The notes beneath the pieces are model-generated. The model saw only the letters and a list, made by a program, of their open reading frames with translations. It ran no database searches and was not told the origin of the DNA. Shown piece after piece: positions 18,905-26,979 of a stretch of 64,000 nucleotides of DNA. Source of the DNA: Cohaesibacter gelatinilyticus (GTDB lineage Bacteria > Pseudomonadota > Alphaproteobacteria > Rhizobiales > Cohaesibacteraceae). Both the position numbers and the translations under genes were made by a program. Each line of letters begins with the position of its first letter. Positions within the stretch are counted from its first letter, which is position 1. The stretch lies in the NCBI RefSeq assembly GCF_900215605.1, contig NZ_OBEL01000006.1, forward strand, positions 248,001 through 312,000, in the 5' to 3' direction.

Positions 18905-19420
18905 ATGAAAATCAGTCTTTATAAAGCCCTGATTGTCACAATTCTTTTCAGTTACACCAATATCGCGGAAGCCAAAAGTTGGAAAGCCAATATCAGCGGA
19001 CCATTTGACGGCATGACTTATGGCAACATGTCGATCGTGCAGAATGAATTCGAACTGACCTTTTCTTGTAACAACCACGATGGTCCAAAATATCGATTGA
19101 AAGTCGAATTGGGAAGCAGCAACCTCCCTACATTACCCCTCTATGGTCAAGACGAACCAGCCAGACTCTCTTTTCTTTTTACCCTGCATGAGGGTGTTCT
19201 GGTCAGAGAACTATGGAAGGCCAAGTGGTTCAACAATGGGCGCGGCACCGAGACGTGGATTGGCGAAATCGGAACTGGCGCCGGTAGGCTCAATGCCCTA
19301 TCTCGCGCCGTGAAACTTGATCTCATCGATCAGAAGGGCAAGTTGATTTCCTCTTTTGGCACCAAAGGTACCTCCGCAGCAATCGCTAAACTGCGCCAAG
19401 CATGTCACTATAAACGCTGA
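18905..19420 (+). CDS. Small secreted protein, unknown function
   Basis: 171 residues, family not recognised. It starts with a signal peptide (MKISLYKALIVTILFSYTNIAEA, 23 residues, given here as positions 1-23), followed by a soluble, probably beta-rich domain with two cysteines (near residues 55 and 167) that could form a disulfide. Polar, evenly spread hydrophobics and Trp residues near 102-116 suggest a lipocalin-like or periplasmic beta-sandwich fold, but this is only an impression. AAAGGAG lies before the ATG. It follows the glycan-binding protein by 18 bases and likely shares its transcript. Confidence 0.65.
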   Translation: MKISLYKALIVTILFSYTNIAEAKSWKANISGPFDGMTYGNMSIVQNEFELTFSCNNHDGPKYRLKVELGSSNLPTLPLYGQDEPARLSFLFTLHEGVLVRELWKAKWFNNGRGTETWIGEIGTGAGRLNALSRAVKLDLIDQKGKLISSFGTKGTSAAIAKLRQACHYKR

Positions 19421-19455
19421 ACCAAGCTAGAAGAAATAGGAACAGGTGAACGAAA

Positions 19456-19956
19456 ATGCCCCAGTTGAGAAAATGCGCGCGTTGTGGGGCCCCCAGCCTG
19501 ACACCCGTCTCCAGAGAATTGCAGATCTATAACTCTGTCATTCACTATAAGTGCGAAGAATGTGGAACTGAAATAGAACTGACACCTCCCGCAAGCATCG
19601 GCACAGTGACAACGGCCGGTCTCTTTGCACTTGGTTTTTGGGGGTTTCTCCTATTTACCGACCCCTTCCCACCTGGCTGGATCGCATTGACCTTGTACGG
19701 GTTGGCAATTTTGGCACTTGGCTTTGTCACTCTTCGCCCCGCTTTGGACCATTTCAGAAATCCGGTCATAGATGCCAGCCCAACCGCTGATCTGAGCGTC
19801 GAAGGGCCGGACAATCATATAGCCAGAAAACCAATCCTGTTGCTTGAAGGTTTCGGTTTTCTGGCCGGACTGTTGGCACCTGTATTGTTATTCGCAGGTG
19901 TTTTGGCAATCGCATCTGTGATCGGTTTTATCAATTTCACTTATTTCGGAAACTAA
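19456..19956 (+). CDS. Zinc-ribbon membrane protein, unknown function
   Basis: 166 residues, family not recognised. The N-terminus has two CxxC knuckles (Cys7/Cys10 and Cys33/Cys36), a typical zinc ribbon. After it come two hydrophobic segments (about 50-66 and 73-93), a polar loop (about 94-128) and a long hydrophobic stretch near the C-terminus (about 129-160). The ribbon would lie in the cytoplasm if the first helix enters from inside. It is the third gene of the run 17963-19956. The layout recalls other small zinc-ribbon membrane proteins of alphaproteobacteria without a known role. Confidence 0.65.
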   Translation: MPQLRKCARCGAPSLTPVSRELQIYNSVIHYKCEECGTEIELTPPASIGTVTTAGLFALGFWGFLLFTDPFPPGWIALTLYGLAILALGFVTLRPALDHFRNPVIDASPTADLSVEGPDNHIARKPILLLEGFGFLAGLLAPVLLFAGVLAIASVIGFINFTYFGN

Positions 19957-20065
19957 CCCGCTCTAAAAAGATGGCGAAGTTGCTCAGATATCATGGACAA
20001 CGCCATCAAAGCGGCCATAGCAGCAAGCTGATCATGTGACTTTGATAGGATAGGGTAGCGTTTCT

Positions 20066-20521
20066 CTACCCTATCTCATCTCTCATATGATCCACCACGA
20101 CGCGAAAGTTCGAAAGCTGGGGAAGCAAGGCATTGACCTGCTCGGGAGAATAGCGTCCTGCCAGTTCCTCAAAAACTGGAGCCATTTTCTTGATAGCACG
20201 GTTATGAAACTGCCGACCCGCATCTGTCAAACGCACCTGCTTGGACCGACCATCATCAGGATTGGGCTGGAACTCGATATATCCATGTTTTTTCAGCCCA
20301 CTCAATGTGTGCGTCATGGTTGTTTTGGCAACCTGAAATGCATTGGCCAGTTCAAGCGGGGTAGCTGCATCCCGCACGCGGATCAAATGACTGACAACCC
20401 CAAAATGTGACACCAACAACCCCTTGGGCAACCGTGCTTCCAGAAAGGCAGTCCCAATCTGGTTGATGATACCTGCCTCCAGAAAAAGAGCGTAATAAGG
20501 AGCGTGCGTGTTGTCAGACAT
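20066..20521 (-). CDS. MarR-family transcriptional regulator
   Basis: Winged-helix regulator of 151 residues. The DNA-binding core is at about 35-105: TPLELANAFQVAKTTMTHTL is the helix-turn-helix, and the wing reads FQPNPDDGRSKQVRLT, both characteristic of MarR. It overlaps the end of the nitroreductase gene by 8 bases in the same direction, so the enzyme and regulator form a two-gene operon that the regulator probably represses. Ligand is unknown; phenolic or oxidising compounds are common for the family. Confidence 0.92.
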   Translation of the reverse strand: MSDNTHAPYYALFLEAGIINQIGTAFLEARLPKGLLVSHFGVVSHLIRVRDAATPLELANAFQVAKTTMTHTLSGLKKHGYIEFQPNPDDGRSKQVRLTDAGRQFHNRAIKKMAPVFEELAGRYSPEQVNALLPQLSNFRVVVDHMRDEIG

Positions 20522-21617
20522 TTCGAATGCGTGTCTCCAATGGCCAACGAGGGCTGGGGTCTATAGCCGGACCATAACCCAGACGCCCAAGCATTTGAAG
20601 CGTTTCGCCCGGTCCTGCCAGCATTTTATGGACATGTTCATAATGAGCCTTCATCTCAGGATACTCCTGCAAGGCCTGACTGACCGGTTGCATGGATAGC
20701 CCCAACCCGGTAGCGGTCAACTGCAGTCGCATCCAGGAATAACCGGCTTTTATCTGCTCAACCCTCGTGTTGCCCACGGTGGTTATCACCGCATAAGCAG
20801 GCGTTGCCATCATAGCCGTATGTAAAATTTCCTGTCCTTGCTTGAAACTATCACTGGTCCGGTCCGCCTGACCTTCTCGGCTCAGCATGCCAGCTACCAT
20901 CAAGCTTTCAAGCAAAGGTCCTCCGAGAGAAATCCCGTCTGGATTGGCTTCGATCTCAACTTTGCCAAACCTCATGAGATTCACATTTTCCATAAGGGTG
21001 GCTTCGGTCGTCATCTCGATTTCCATTGCTTCCCACGTCACTTGACGAAGAGCTTCAACCTCAGCTTCGCCCATTTCGATCTTCGCAAATTCAGAGAGCG
21101 TCTCCACTGCGTCCACTGGCACAGGACGGTCCTCATACGCTTCGCGATTGGTATGACGATGCAACACATGGGCAAATAACGGATCTTTCTTGCCGCCATC
21201 GACAAATGTCACATCTGCCACAGGCCCCTCCTCGCCTTCCGGAAAGAGATCCATTTTTAATGCAAAGCCATCTTGCGCCGCTGCCATACGGAGCAATTCC
21301 AAAAAACATCCCATACTGACGGTCAGCTGACGATCAAAAGGATCCGTTTCGGGCAAGTTGAGTGACTTGTCGCGATACAGGAGAAGCCTGTCCTCTCCCT
21401 TCAGCTCCGCTATCCATGGCTGTCGATTATGGGAATTGGGTGCCAAAACTGCATAGGACAATGCCCGCTTGCGTGGTTCGTTATAGCTGCCTGCTTGCTC
21501 CCATGGGACCAAAGCACGGTTTGGACGCCGGGTCGTCAGAAAACCGCCTATCGACACCCCCGCAGCAAGAACAACACCACCACCAATGAGACCAATCATC
21601 TTACGTCTGGAATGCAT
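20514..21617 (-). CDS. Nitroreductase-family (Acg-like) FMN protein with Tat-like signal
   Basis: 367 residues. The N-terminus SRRKMIGLIGGG with a following hydrophobic stretch looks like a twin-arginine (Tat) export signal, which suggests a folded, cofactor-loaded protein that is exported or membrane-anchored. The nitroreductase core begins with LSYAVLAPNSHNRQPW, a typical FMN-phosphate-binding motif of the family, and ends with AGYSWMRLQLTATGLGLSMQPVSQAL, which supplies more flavin contacts. Tat-tailed nitroreductase-like proteins occur widely but their substrates are mostly unknown. It heads an operon with the downstream marR gene. Confidence 0.85.
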   Translation of the reverse strand: MHSRRKMIGLIGGGVVLAAGVSIGGFLTTRRPNRALVPWEQAGSYNEPRKRALSYAVLAPNSHNRQPWIAELKGEDRLLLYRDKSLNLPETDPFDRQLTVSMGCFLELLRMAAAQDGFALKMDLFPEGEEGPVADVTFVDGGKKDPLFAHVLHRHTNREAYEDRPVPVDAVETLSEFAKIEMGEAEVEALRQVTWEAMEIEMTTEATLMENVNLMRFGKVEIEANPDGISLGGPLLESLMVAGMLSREGQADRTSDSFKQGQEILHTAMMATPAYAVITTVGNTRVEQIKAGYSWMRLQLTATGLGLSMQPVSQALQEYPEMKAHYEHVHKMLAGPGETLQMLGRLGYGPAIDPSPRWPLETRIRNV

Positions 21618-21649
21618 CTTTCCAATCCTTCAATTTAATCCGATATCGA

Positions 21650-21659
21650 ACTATATAGT
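21650..21659. promoter_or_regulatory. Palindrome before the nitroreductase-marR operon
   Basis: ACTATATAGT is a perfect 10-base palindrome, nearly symmetric out to TCGA on both sides. An ATCGAACT sequence touching it repeats about 40 bases upstream. It lies 33 bases before the nitroreductase start, a good MarR site candidate. Confidence 0.5.
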
Positions 21660-21747
21660 CGAATTCAATTCAAAACAAGTACGAAATCGAACTTTATTAA
21701 AAGACTATAGATAGTGAAACGGAACTGACAGGGTAAAACCTTCTATC

Positions 21748-22650
21748 TCATTCCCAAGCAGGCTGCTTTCCGATCCTCTCCAGCAGAAAATCCATGAAAA
21801 CACGGACCTTGGCAGAGAGGACATTGGCTTTGGGATATACGAGCCAAAGCACGCTTTGATCCGCAATTTCATAATCCGGAAGCACGCGGATGAGGCTACC
21901 GTCCTCCAGCTCCTGATGCACACTCCATAAGGAATTGATCGAAATACCAGCTCCAGCTTTGGTCGCCAATTTCAGACTATGGCCGTCATCCAGAACCAGA
22001 CGACTGATCCCCTTCGCAGGGTCAAACATGGCCTCTTGCTGACCATTTCGGCTCAAGGGCTTTGGTACCCGATCACGAAAAGCAATCAACTCATGCTGGC
22101 TGAGATCGCCTGGTTCACTGGGTGTGCCTTGCTCTGCCAGATAGGCAGGAGACGCACACAGCACCCTCTTGTCATCAGCCAGCTTCCGCCCTTTCAGACT
22201 GCTATCTCCCAGCACACTATTACGCAGGGCCAGATCAAAGCTGCCCTCGATCAAATCATAACGAACATCCGAGAGACGCAGATCGAGGCTAACACCAGGA
22301 TGCTGTGCCAAAAAATCTGGCATCAATGGCATGATATAAGCTTGGGCAAATGTGCTTGGCGCAGTGAAGCGTAAAATGCCGGTTGCCTGTGGCCGACCAA
22401 TGCCTAACGCAGCAAGTGCGGCATCTTCCTGTGCCAGCATTTCCCGTGCATAGGGCAAGAACTCCGCCCCTTCCAAAGACAGAGACACCTTACGCGTGGA
22501 ACGATGGAGCAAATCTGCCCCTACCTCCCTCTCCAACTTTGCCAGACGAGCACTGGCAACCGCAGGAGCCAACCCCAACTCCCGCCCTGCAGCTGAAATA
22601 TTCAGCTTGTCACTGGCCAAGACAAAGAGACGAAGCGCATCGGTATCCAT
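21748..22650 (-). CDS. LysR-family transcriptional regulator
   Basis: About 300 residues. The winged helix-turn-helix begins at DTDALRLFVLASDKLNISAA and continues through LGLAPAVASARLAKLEREVG; the effector domain covers about 88-295. The ATG at 22650 is preferred to an in-frame TTG five codons upstream. The protein resembles the large group of LysR regulators (CrgA/YhaJ-like) that control neighbouring oxidoreductases. It is divergent from an SDR gene with a strong palindrome between them. Confidence 0.92.
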   Translation of the reverse strand: MDTDALRLFVLASDKLNISAAGRELGLAPAVASARLAKLEREVGADLLHRSTRKVSLSLEGAEFLPYAREMLAQEDAALAALGIGRPQATGILRFTAPSTFAQAYIMPLMPDFLAQHPGVSLDLRLSDVRYDLIEGSFDLALRNSVLGDSSLKGRKLADDKRVLCASPAYLAEQGTPSEPGDLSQHELIAFRDRVPKPLSRNGQQEAMFDPAKGISRLVLDDGHSLKLATKAGAGISINSLWSVHQELEDGSLIRVLPDYEIADQSVLWLVYPKANVLSAKVRVFMDFLLERIGKQPAWE

Positions 22651-22680
22651 AGCAATTATATCCAAAACCCGAATTATGAA

Positions 22681-22703
22681 GATAAAAATGAAGCATTTTT
22701 ATC
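22681..22703. promoter_or_regulatory. Operator candidate between lysR and SDR genes
   Basis: GATAAAAATG (22681-22690) and CATTTTTATC (22694-22703) form a perfect 10-base inverted repeat with a 3-base centre. It is located 31 bases from the regulator start and 68 bases before the SDR start. Confidence 0.55.
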
Positions 22704-22770
22704 CTCGATACAATAAATATATTAAGAAGTGAGAGAAGAACAAATACACATTTCTATCCACGAGACCCAT

Positions 22771-23565
22771 ATGCCCAAGACCATTTTGATCACCGGTGCC
22801 ACCGACGGCATCGGTCTGGAAACCGCCAGAATGTTGGCAAAGCAGGGCCATGTATTGCTGTTGCATGGCCGCAATCAATCCAAATTGGATATTGTGAAAG
22901 AGCAGCTCAGCGACAGCCCAGCCAGCTTACAGATATATCGGGCAGACCTTTCGGATCTCTCCGATGTGCAAGCTTTGGCAAAAGCCATTGCAGATGATCA
23001 CAAGCATCTGGATATCCTGATCAACAATGCGGGCATCTATCGAACCAATAAGCCGCGCTTGCAAGGCGGAATGGATGTCCGCTTCATGGTCAATACCATC
23101 GCTCCCTTTGCTCTGACCAAAGCTCTGTTGCCCATCATTCCCAAAGATGGCCGCATCATCAATCTCTCTTCCGCAGCGCAAGCAATGGTCTCGATCAAGG
23201 CCATGATGGGGGAAGAGCCCATTGTGGACATGCCAGCTTATGCTCAGAGCAAACTGGCCATCACCATGTGGACCAGCCATCTGGCGCAACAGCATCCCGA
23301 CGGTCCTCTCTTTGTTTCGGTCAATCCTGGCTCCTTACTGGCAACCAAGATGGTCAAGGAAGGCTTTGGTGTGGAAGGCAGCGACATTTCAATTGGCGCT
23401 GACATTCTCTGCCGGGCGGCTCTAACCGATGAATTCCAAGGCAAATCCGGCCAATATTACGACAATGACACCAAACGCTTTGCCCCTCCTCAAGCAGATG
23501 GGTCCAATATGGCGAAAGCAGCCCGGATCACAGAGACGATTGAGGCCATCATCGCACAAGCATGA
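22771..23565 (+). CDS. Short-chain dehydrogenase/reductase
   Basis: NAD(P)-dependent oxidoreductase of 264 residues from the ATG at 22771; a GTG at 22729 would add 14 residues of non-family sequence. Classic SDR motifs are present: nucleotide loop TGATDGIG (about residues 8-15), structural NNAG, catalytic Ser in INLSSAAQA and YAQSK with the active-site Tyr and Lys. The residues before the tyrosine (GEEPIVDMPA) resemble bacterial SDRs related to retinol dehydrogenases, but the substrate is unknown. It is probably regulated by the divergent LysR. Confidence 0.9.
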   Translation: MPKTILITGATDGIGLETARMLAKQGHVLLLHGRNQSKLDIVKEQLSDSPASLQIYRADLSDLSDVQALAKAIADDHKHLDILINNAGIYRTNKPRLQGGMDVRFMVNTIAPFALTKALLPIIPKDGRIINLSSAAQAMVSIKAMMGEEPIVDMPAYAQSKLAITMWTSHLAQQHPDGPLFVSVNPGSLLATKMVKEGFGVEGSDISIGADILCRAALTDEFQGKSGQYYDNDTKRFAPPQADGSNMAKAARITETIEAIIAQA

Positions 23566-23827
23566 TATAGCCCGCACTTCGATACCTCACGACAACAAAC
23601 GGCTCCAATTACCAGTGACAACTGAAGGAAGAGTATTCATCGAGACAGGCCGAACAGCACAGTCCGCAATTATACCTTTGTAGAATTTTCCTCAATCAGT
23701 AAAGATCCAGCTCTGCATAAACGACATGATGGTACAGAATTCGACGGCGAACGGTTGACACTCAACCCCAAGTTATTCAAGTTGTATAGAGAAATAAACA
23801 GCGTAAAGCTGTGACACCTAGAGCGTC

Positions 23828-23860
23828 AGGGCTATCATGTTAACAAGCATGATGGCCCTT
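23828..23860 (+). terminator. Isolated terminator-like hairpin in the gap before luxR
   Basis: AGGGCTATCATG pairs with CATGATGGCCCTT (one bulge), followed by TCTGTTT. The gap 23566-24142 has no convincing gene. The hairpin is 263 bases after the SDR stop, so it may end a long SDR transcript or close a small RNA beginning after the TTGACA near 23757. Confidence 0.5.
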
Positions 23861-24142
23861 TCTGTTTCCAGATTTCCGACCGCCCCAAGCTTTCATCGTG
23901 ACATGAGATAGCTTATTTCAAGATCCATGATTTTTCTGCGTCTCTTTCCTGTCAAGAATCCCAACCTGAAACAACCTCCAACGGTCATCACAAGTTGTTG
24001 ACGTCGATAGGGATTTCCAGCAATTGCACATCTATGACTACTAATCTATTCTGATTACAATCATAAATGCTTGCCGATACCTCTACCCAATCAAAGCCAG
24101 TTCGGAAGCTAACAAAAACCATTGATATTCAAGGTGCACGTT

Positions 24143-24880
24143 ATGATTGAAAAAGCGCGGCAGCTTCGAGTTTTCGATTTCGTTGAAAAAATCAGGGCCG
24201 TGGAAGGCGATTATTCCGCGATCATCGCCGCCACAATTGATGAACTGAAATGGTATGGACTGGATTATCTGACCTGCACGGAGCTACCGGACCTCGGTCA
24301 AACCGGACAGGAATTAATCCTGGCCAATACCCGTCCCATGGACTATTTGCGGAACTATTTTGAGCAGGGCCACGTTCTGCGTGATCCTGTTGTGACCGAG
24401 TTGAAACGCACCTCGACCCCCTTCACATGGAACCAGGTCAGAGAGCGCAGAAAACTCTCCAAACGCGAGAAAAACATCATCGACGAAGGCCAATGTTTCG
24501 GATTTAACAATGGCATGATCATCCCGGTCATCAGTGAAACTGGCTCAATTGCCATTTTCTCACCTTGCGGCTGGGACCCCGATTTAAGCCCCGATTCGGC
24601 TCTTGCGCTGGATGTTGTCGGCACATTTGCCACCCAGGCTCTGCGCCGTTGCCGCCGCCGCAAGCAACGCCCCAATGATTATAATCCACTGACTTTCCGA
24701 GAACGCGAAATTCTGCAATTCGTCGCCTCTGGCAAAACTGATGATGACATTGCAGACATTCTGACCATATCCAGCAATACAGTTTGCACCCATGTTCAGA
24801 ACATCAAAAGAAAACTATCAGCAAGCAACCGCACTTATGCAGTATATCGCGCTATACAGCTCGGGGAGATCAATTTCTAG
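24143..24880 (+). CDS. LuxR-family quorum-sensing regulator
   Basis: Acyl-homoserine-lactone receptor and transcription factor of 245 residues. The autoinducer-binding domain (about 20-165) keeps the key DPVV (Asp, Pro), TW and GFNNGM elements. The usual tryptophan of the WxxxY pair is replaced by tyrosine (MDYLRNYF). The C-terminal LuxR helix-turn-helix (about 178-240) reads LTFREREILQFVASGKTDDD and SSNTVCTHVQNIKRKL. The ATG at 24143 is chosen, since AAGGT is spaced 7 bases before it; a TTG at 24122 is less likely. luxI lies 93 bases downstream with a lux-box-like palindrome between. Confidence 0.92.
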   Translation: MIEKARQLRVFDFVEKIRAVEGDYSAIIAATIDELKWYGLDYLTCTELPDLGQTGQELILANTRPMDYLRNYFEQGHVLRDPVVTELKRTSTPFTWNQVRERRKLSKREKNIIDEGQCFGFNNGMIIPVISETGSIAIFSPCGWDPDLSPDSALALDVVGTFATQALRRCRRRKQRPNDYNPLTFREREILQFVASGKTDDDIADILTISSNTVCTHVQNIKRKLSASNRTYAVYRAIQLGEINF

Positions 24881-24896
24881 TTGAATCAATATCAAA

Positions 24897-24918
24897 AAAT
24901 ACTAAGTTCCTAGTATTT
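24897..24918. promoter_or_regulatory. Lux-box-like palindrome before luxI
   Basis: Arms AAATACTA (24897-24904) and TAGTATTT (24911-24918) pair perfectly around AGTTCC, giving a 22-base element. The centre is 66 bases before the luxI ATG. A matching element is at 26980-26997. Probable binding site of the adjacent LuxR protein, giving positive feedback on luxI. Confidence 0.7.
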
Positions 24919-24973
24919 AAAGATATTTTTTGATGGTGAATTCTATCTTCGTTACCTAAACATGGAGGTAGAA

Positions 24974-25615
24974 ATGTTAAATATTCTTTATGGATCTCAA
25001 ATGGAAAGCCGCCGTCAGGAGTTTGATCAGCTTTTCAAGGCACGCTTTGAAACATTCGTGGTAGGTCGTGGGTGGTCACTGCCCTCTTATAATGGCCGTG
25101 AACGAGATCAATTCGATAAAGACTGCGCGGTCTATTTCATTGACCGCGATAAGAATGGAGAGATTGTTGGCAGTGTAAGGATCACACCGACCGACCGATG
25201 CTCTTTGTTGGCCGACTGCTTCCCGCACATCTCTAATCCAGATCCAGCACCAAGAAGCCCTCACATTTATGAAGCCACTCGTTATATTTCCTTGCCAAAG
25301 GAAAAATCTCGCGCTGCCAATCGTGCCTCCAAAGCACGTGTCATTGCTGCAGCCATGATCTGGTGCTTCGAACACCAGGTGTCCCGGTTACAGTCGGTGA
25401 TTGATGTAGAATTGCTGGATGCATTCATGGAAATGTGCCCGTATATCAAAGTCATGGGTCCGACATCTGCATATGGAGGGGGGCGTGGCGTTCCTGGCGG
25501 CGGCATGTGTCTTGGCATCAGTGCTCCAGTTCACAGGGAAGCAATTGAAGCGATCCTGCATTTTGGAAATCTCGATCCAAACGAATTTCCAATCCCGGTG
25601 CTGTCAGCCGCCTAA
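24974..25615 (+). CDS. luxI: Acyl-homoserine-lactone synthase
   Basis: LuxI-family enzyme of 213 residues that makes an acyl-homoserine lactone from S-adenosylmethionine and an acylated carrier. All the strongly conserved family residues are present at the canonical places: Arg24, Phe28, Trp34, Asp45, Asp48, Arg69, Phe83, Glu100 and Arg103. The ATG at 24974 is preferred because GGAGGT lies 4 bases before it, inside the longer frame. The acyl chain cannot be predicted. A phytanoyl-CoA-dioxygenase-like gene follows 112 bases downstream in the same direction. Confidence 0.95.
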   Translation: MLNILYGSQMESRRQEFDQLFKARFETFVVGRGWSLPSYNGRERDQFDKDCAVYFIDRDKNGEIVGSVRITPTDRCSLLADCFPHISNPDPAPRSPHIYEATRYISLPKEKSRAANRASKARVIAAAMIWCFEHQVSRLQSVIDVELLDAFMEMCPYIKVMGPTSAYGGGRGVPGGGMCLGISAPVHREAIEAILHFGNLDPNEFPIPVLSAA

Positions 25616-25727
25616 CCCTACCCTAGAATTTCGAAGCATTTAGGCAGTTGCCGATTATCGCCGGTGCTTCTGGCAAAATTGACAATAAAAATCTCATATT
25701 TTTTTCAATTCATGAAAGGCAAACGTC

Positions 25728-26696
25728 ATGAGTAAGGAACTCGTACGCCCAATCACCCCTGACGAAGTCGCAGCTTATAACAATGTAGGTGTCGTTCATT
25801 TAAAAGGCATCCTCGATCTACAATTCGTCAACAAGCTCCGTCGACATCTGGATTCCACGGTACAAACATTGGATCAAAGCCCGGCTGGTTATGATTTCAG
25901 CGAGCTTGTCGCTGCCGCTCAAAACGGCAATTTTGACGAACTGGCCAACCATGATGGCGGACAACATGAAGTGGCAGCCTTGGCCAAATATATCGAAGCA
26001 ATGGGTGATCGCTATCTTCAGGACGAAACGTCCGGCAAAGGGCATTTCTATGTCGATACCGGCACCGTTGCTCGGAATCGTGACTACAAACTCATGCTTC
26101 AGAGAGGTATCTTGCCAAAGATTGCAGCGGCATTTCTGGACTCGGAAAAAGTCAATTTCTTCGGCGAACAGGTCTTTGTCAAAGAACCGGGCACCAAGGA
26201 ACGCACCGCATTCCATCAAGACGCAAGTTTCTTTGAAGTCGAAGGCAACCAATGCTGTGTGATGTGGATCGCAGTAGATCCGACCAATCACGAAACCGGT
26301 ACAATGCAATATATCCGCGGAACTCACCATGATGGCAAATTCTACAAAGCCAACACCTTTGTGTCGCAAACCGCACTACCCGGTTCCCAAGGGGAAGAGT
26401 TGCCCGATATCGAGGCCAATCCTGATCAATATGATATTATCAGCTTCGATACCGAGCCTGGGGACATCATCATACACAATTATAAAACCGTCCATGGCGC
26501 TGGCGGCAACAGAAGCCGCTATCAGCCGCGTAGAGCGTGCTCTGTTCGCTATGCCGGTGATGACATGCGCTTCAAGTCCCGCCCCGGCACACCCGCACAA
26601 TTGCATCATGAAAAGCGTTTGCAAGACGGAGATCCGCTCTCAGGGCCAGATTTCCCGGTCGTCTGGCGCAGACCAAAAATCAAACACGCGGCCTGA
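25728..26696 (+). CDS. Phytanoyl-CoA dioxygenase (PhyH)-family Fe(II)/2-oxoglutarate oxygenase
   Basis: Predicted non-haem iron dioxygenase of 322 residues. The metal triad is visible: His163 and Asp165 in AFHQDASFF and His256 in KTVHGAGGN; an arginine of RSRYQPRRA would bind 2-oxoglutarate. The block MQYIRGTHHDG is also typical of PhyH. Family members hydroxylate many substrates, not only phytanoyl-CoA, including lipids and natural products. Position right after luxI suggests either quorum-controlled biosynthesis or hydroxylation of an acyl substrate linked to signal production (inference). It is convergent with the small gene at 26751. Confidence 0.88.
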   Translation: MSKELVRPITPDEVAAYNNVGVVHLKGILDLQFVNKLRRHLDSTVQTLDQSPAGYDFSELVAAAQNGNFDELANHDGGQHEVAALAKYIEAMGDRYLQDETSGKGHFYVDTGTVARNRDYKLMLQRGILPKIAAAFLDSEKVNFFGEQVFVKEPGTKERTAFHQDASFFEVEGNQCCVMWIAVDPTNHETGTMQYIRGTHHDGKFYKANTFVSQTALPGSQGEELPDIEANPDQYDIISFDTEPGDIIIHNYKTVHGAGGNRSRYQPRRACSVRYAGDDMRFKSRPGTPAQLHHEKRLQDGDPLSGPDFPVVWRRPKIKHAA

Positions 26697-26750
26697 AGCA
26701 TATTTTCCGAAATCATATGACTTTGGAAACAAGATGCGCATCAACGCAAT

Positions 26751-26927
26751 CTAATGTTTCACAGGTTCAGGGGAGCCGTTCTGCGTCTCCTCTGCTTCTT
26801 GTCGAGCCATACCAATAAGGAAAGTCAAAAAACTGTAACCTGACTGCGCGGCCAGTTCTTCCAAGCCTTCCAGATGGGAATAGATGAGCGTAATACTGGA
26901 TTCATTTTCTTGTTGTTGCACGTTCAT
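26751..26927 (-). CDS. Unannotated 58-residue small protein, probably quorum-controlled
   Basis: A short gene with an excellent ribosome-binding site: AGGAGG lies 5 bases before the ATG at 26927, and TAG ends it at 26751. The protein has a polar N-terminus (MNVQQQENESS), a predicted helix with YSHLEGLEELAAQSG, then SFLTFLIGMARQEAEETQ, and a charged tail. One amphipathic or hydrophobic helix (about 31-42) is visible. No family is recognised. It is convergent with the PhyH gene, and a lux-box-like palindrome is centred 62 bases before its start, much as before luxI. It may be a small regulator or membrane-associated effector of the quorum circuit. Confidence 0.7.
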   Translation of the reverse strand: MNVQQQENESSITLIYSHLEGLEELAAQSGYSFLTFLIGMARQEAEETQNGSPEPVKH

Positions 26928-26979
26928 AAGAACCTCCTGAATTATGTTCTTATGATTTGGAAAAACTGAATTTTTCTCA

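Noticed and set aside
24897-24918. Reading the palindrome after luxR as a plain terminator
   Set aside because: The stem is AT-rich and short, has no following T-run at the right distance, and a near copy stands before another gene start, which fits an operator better.
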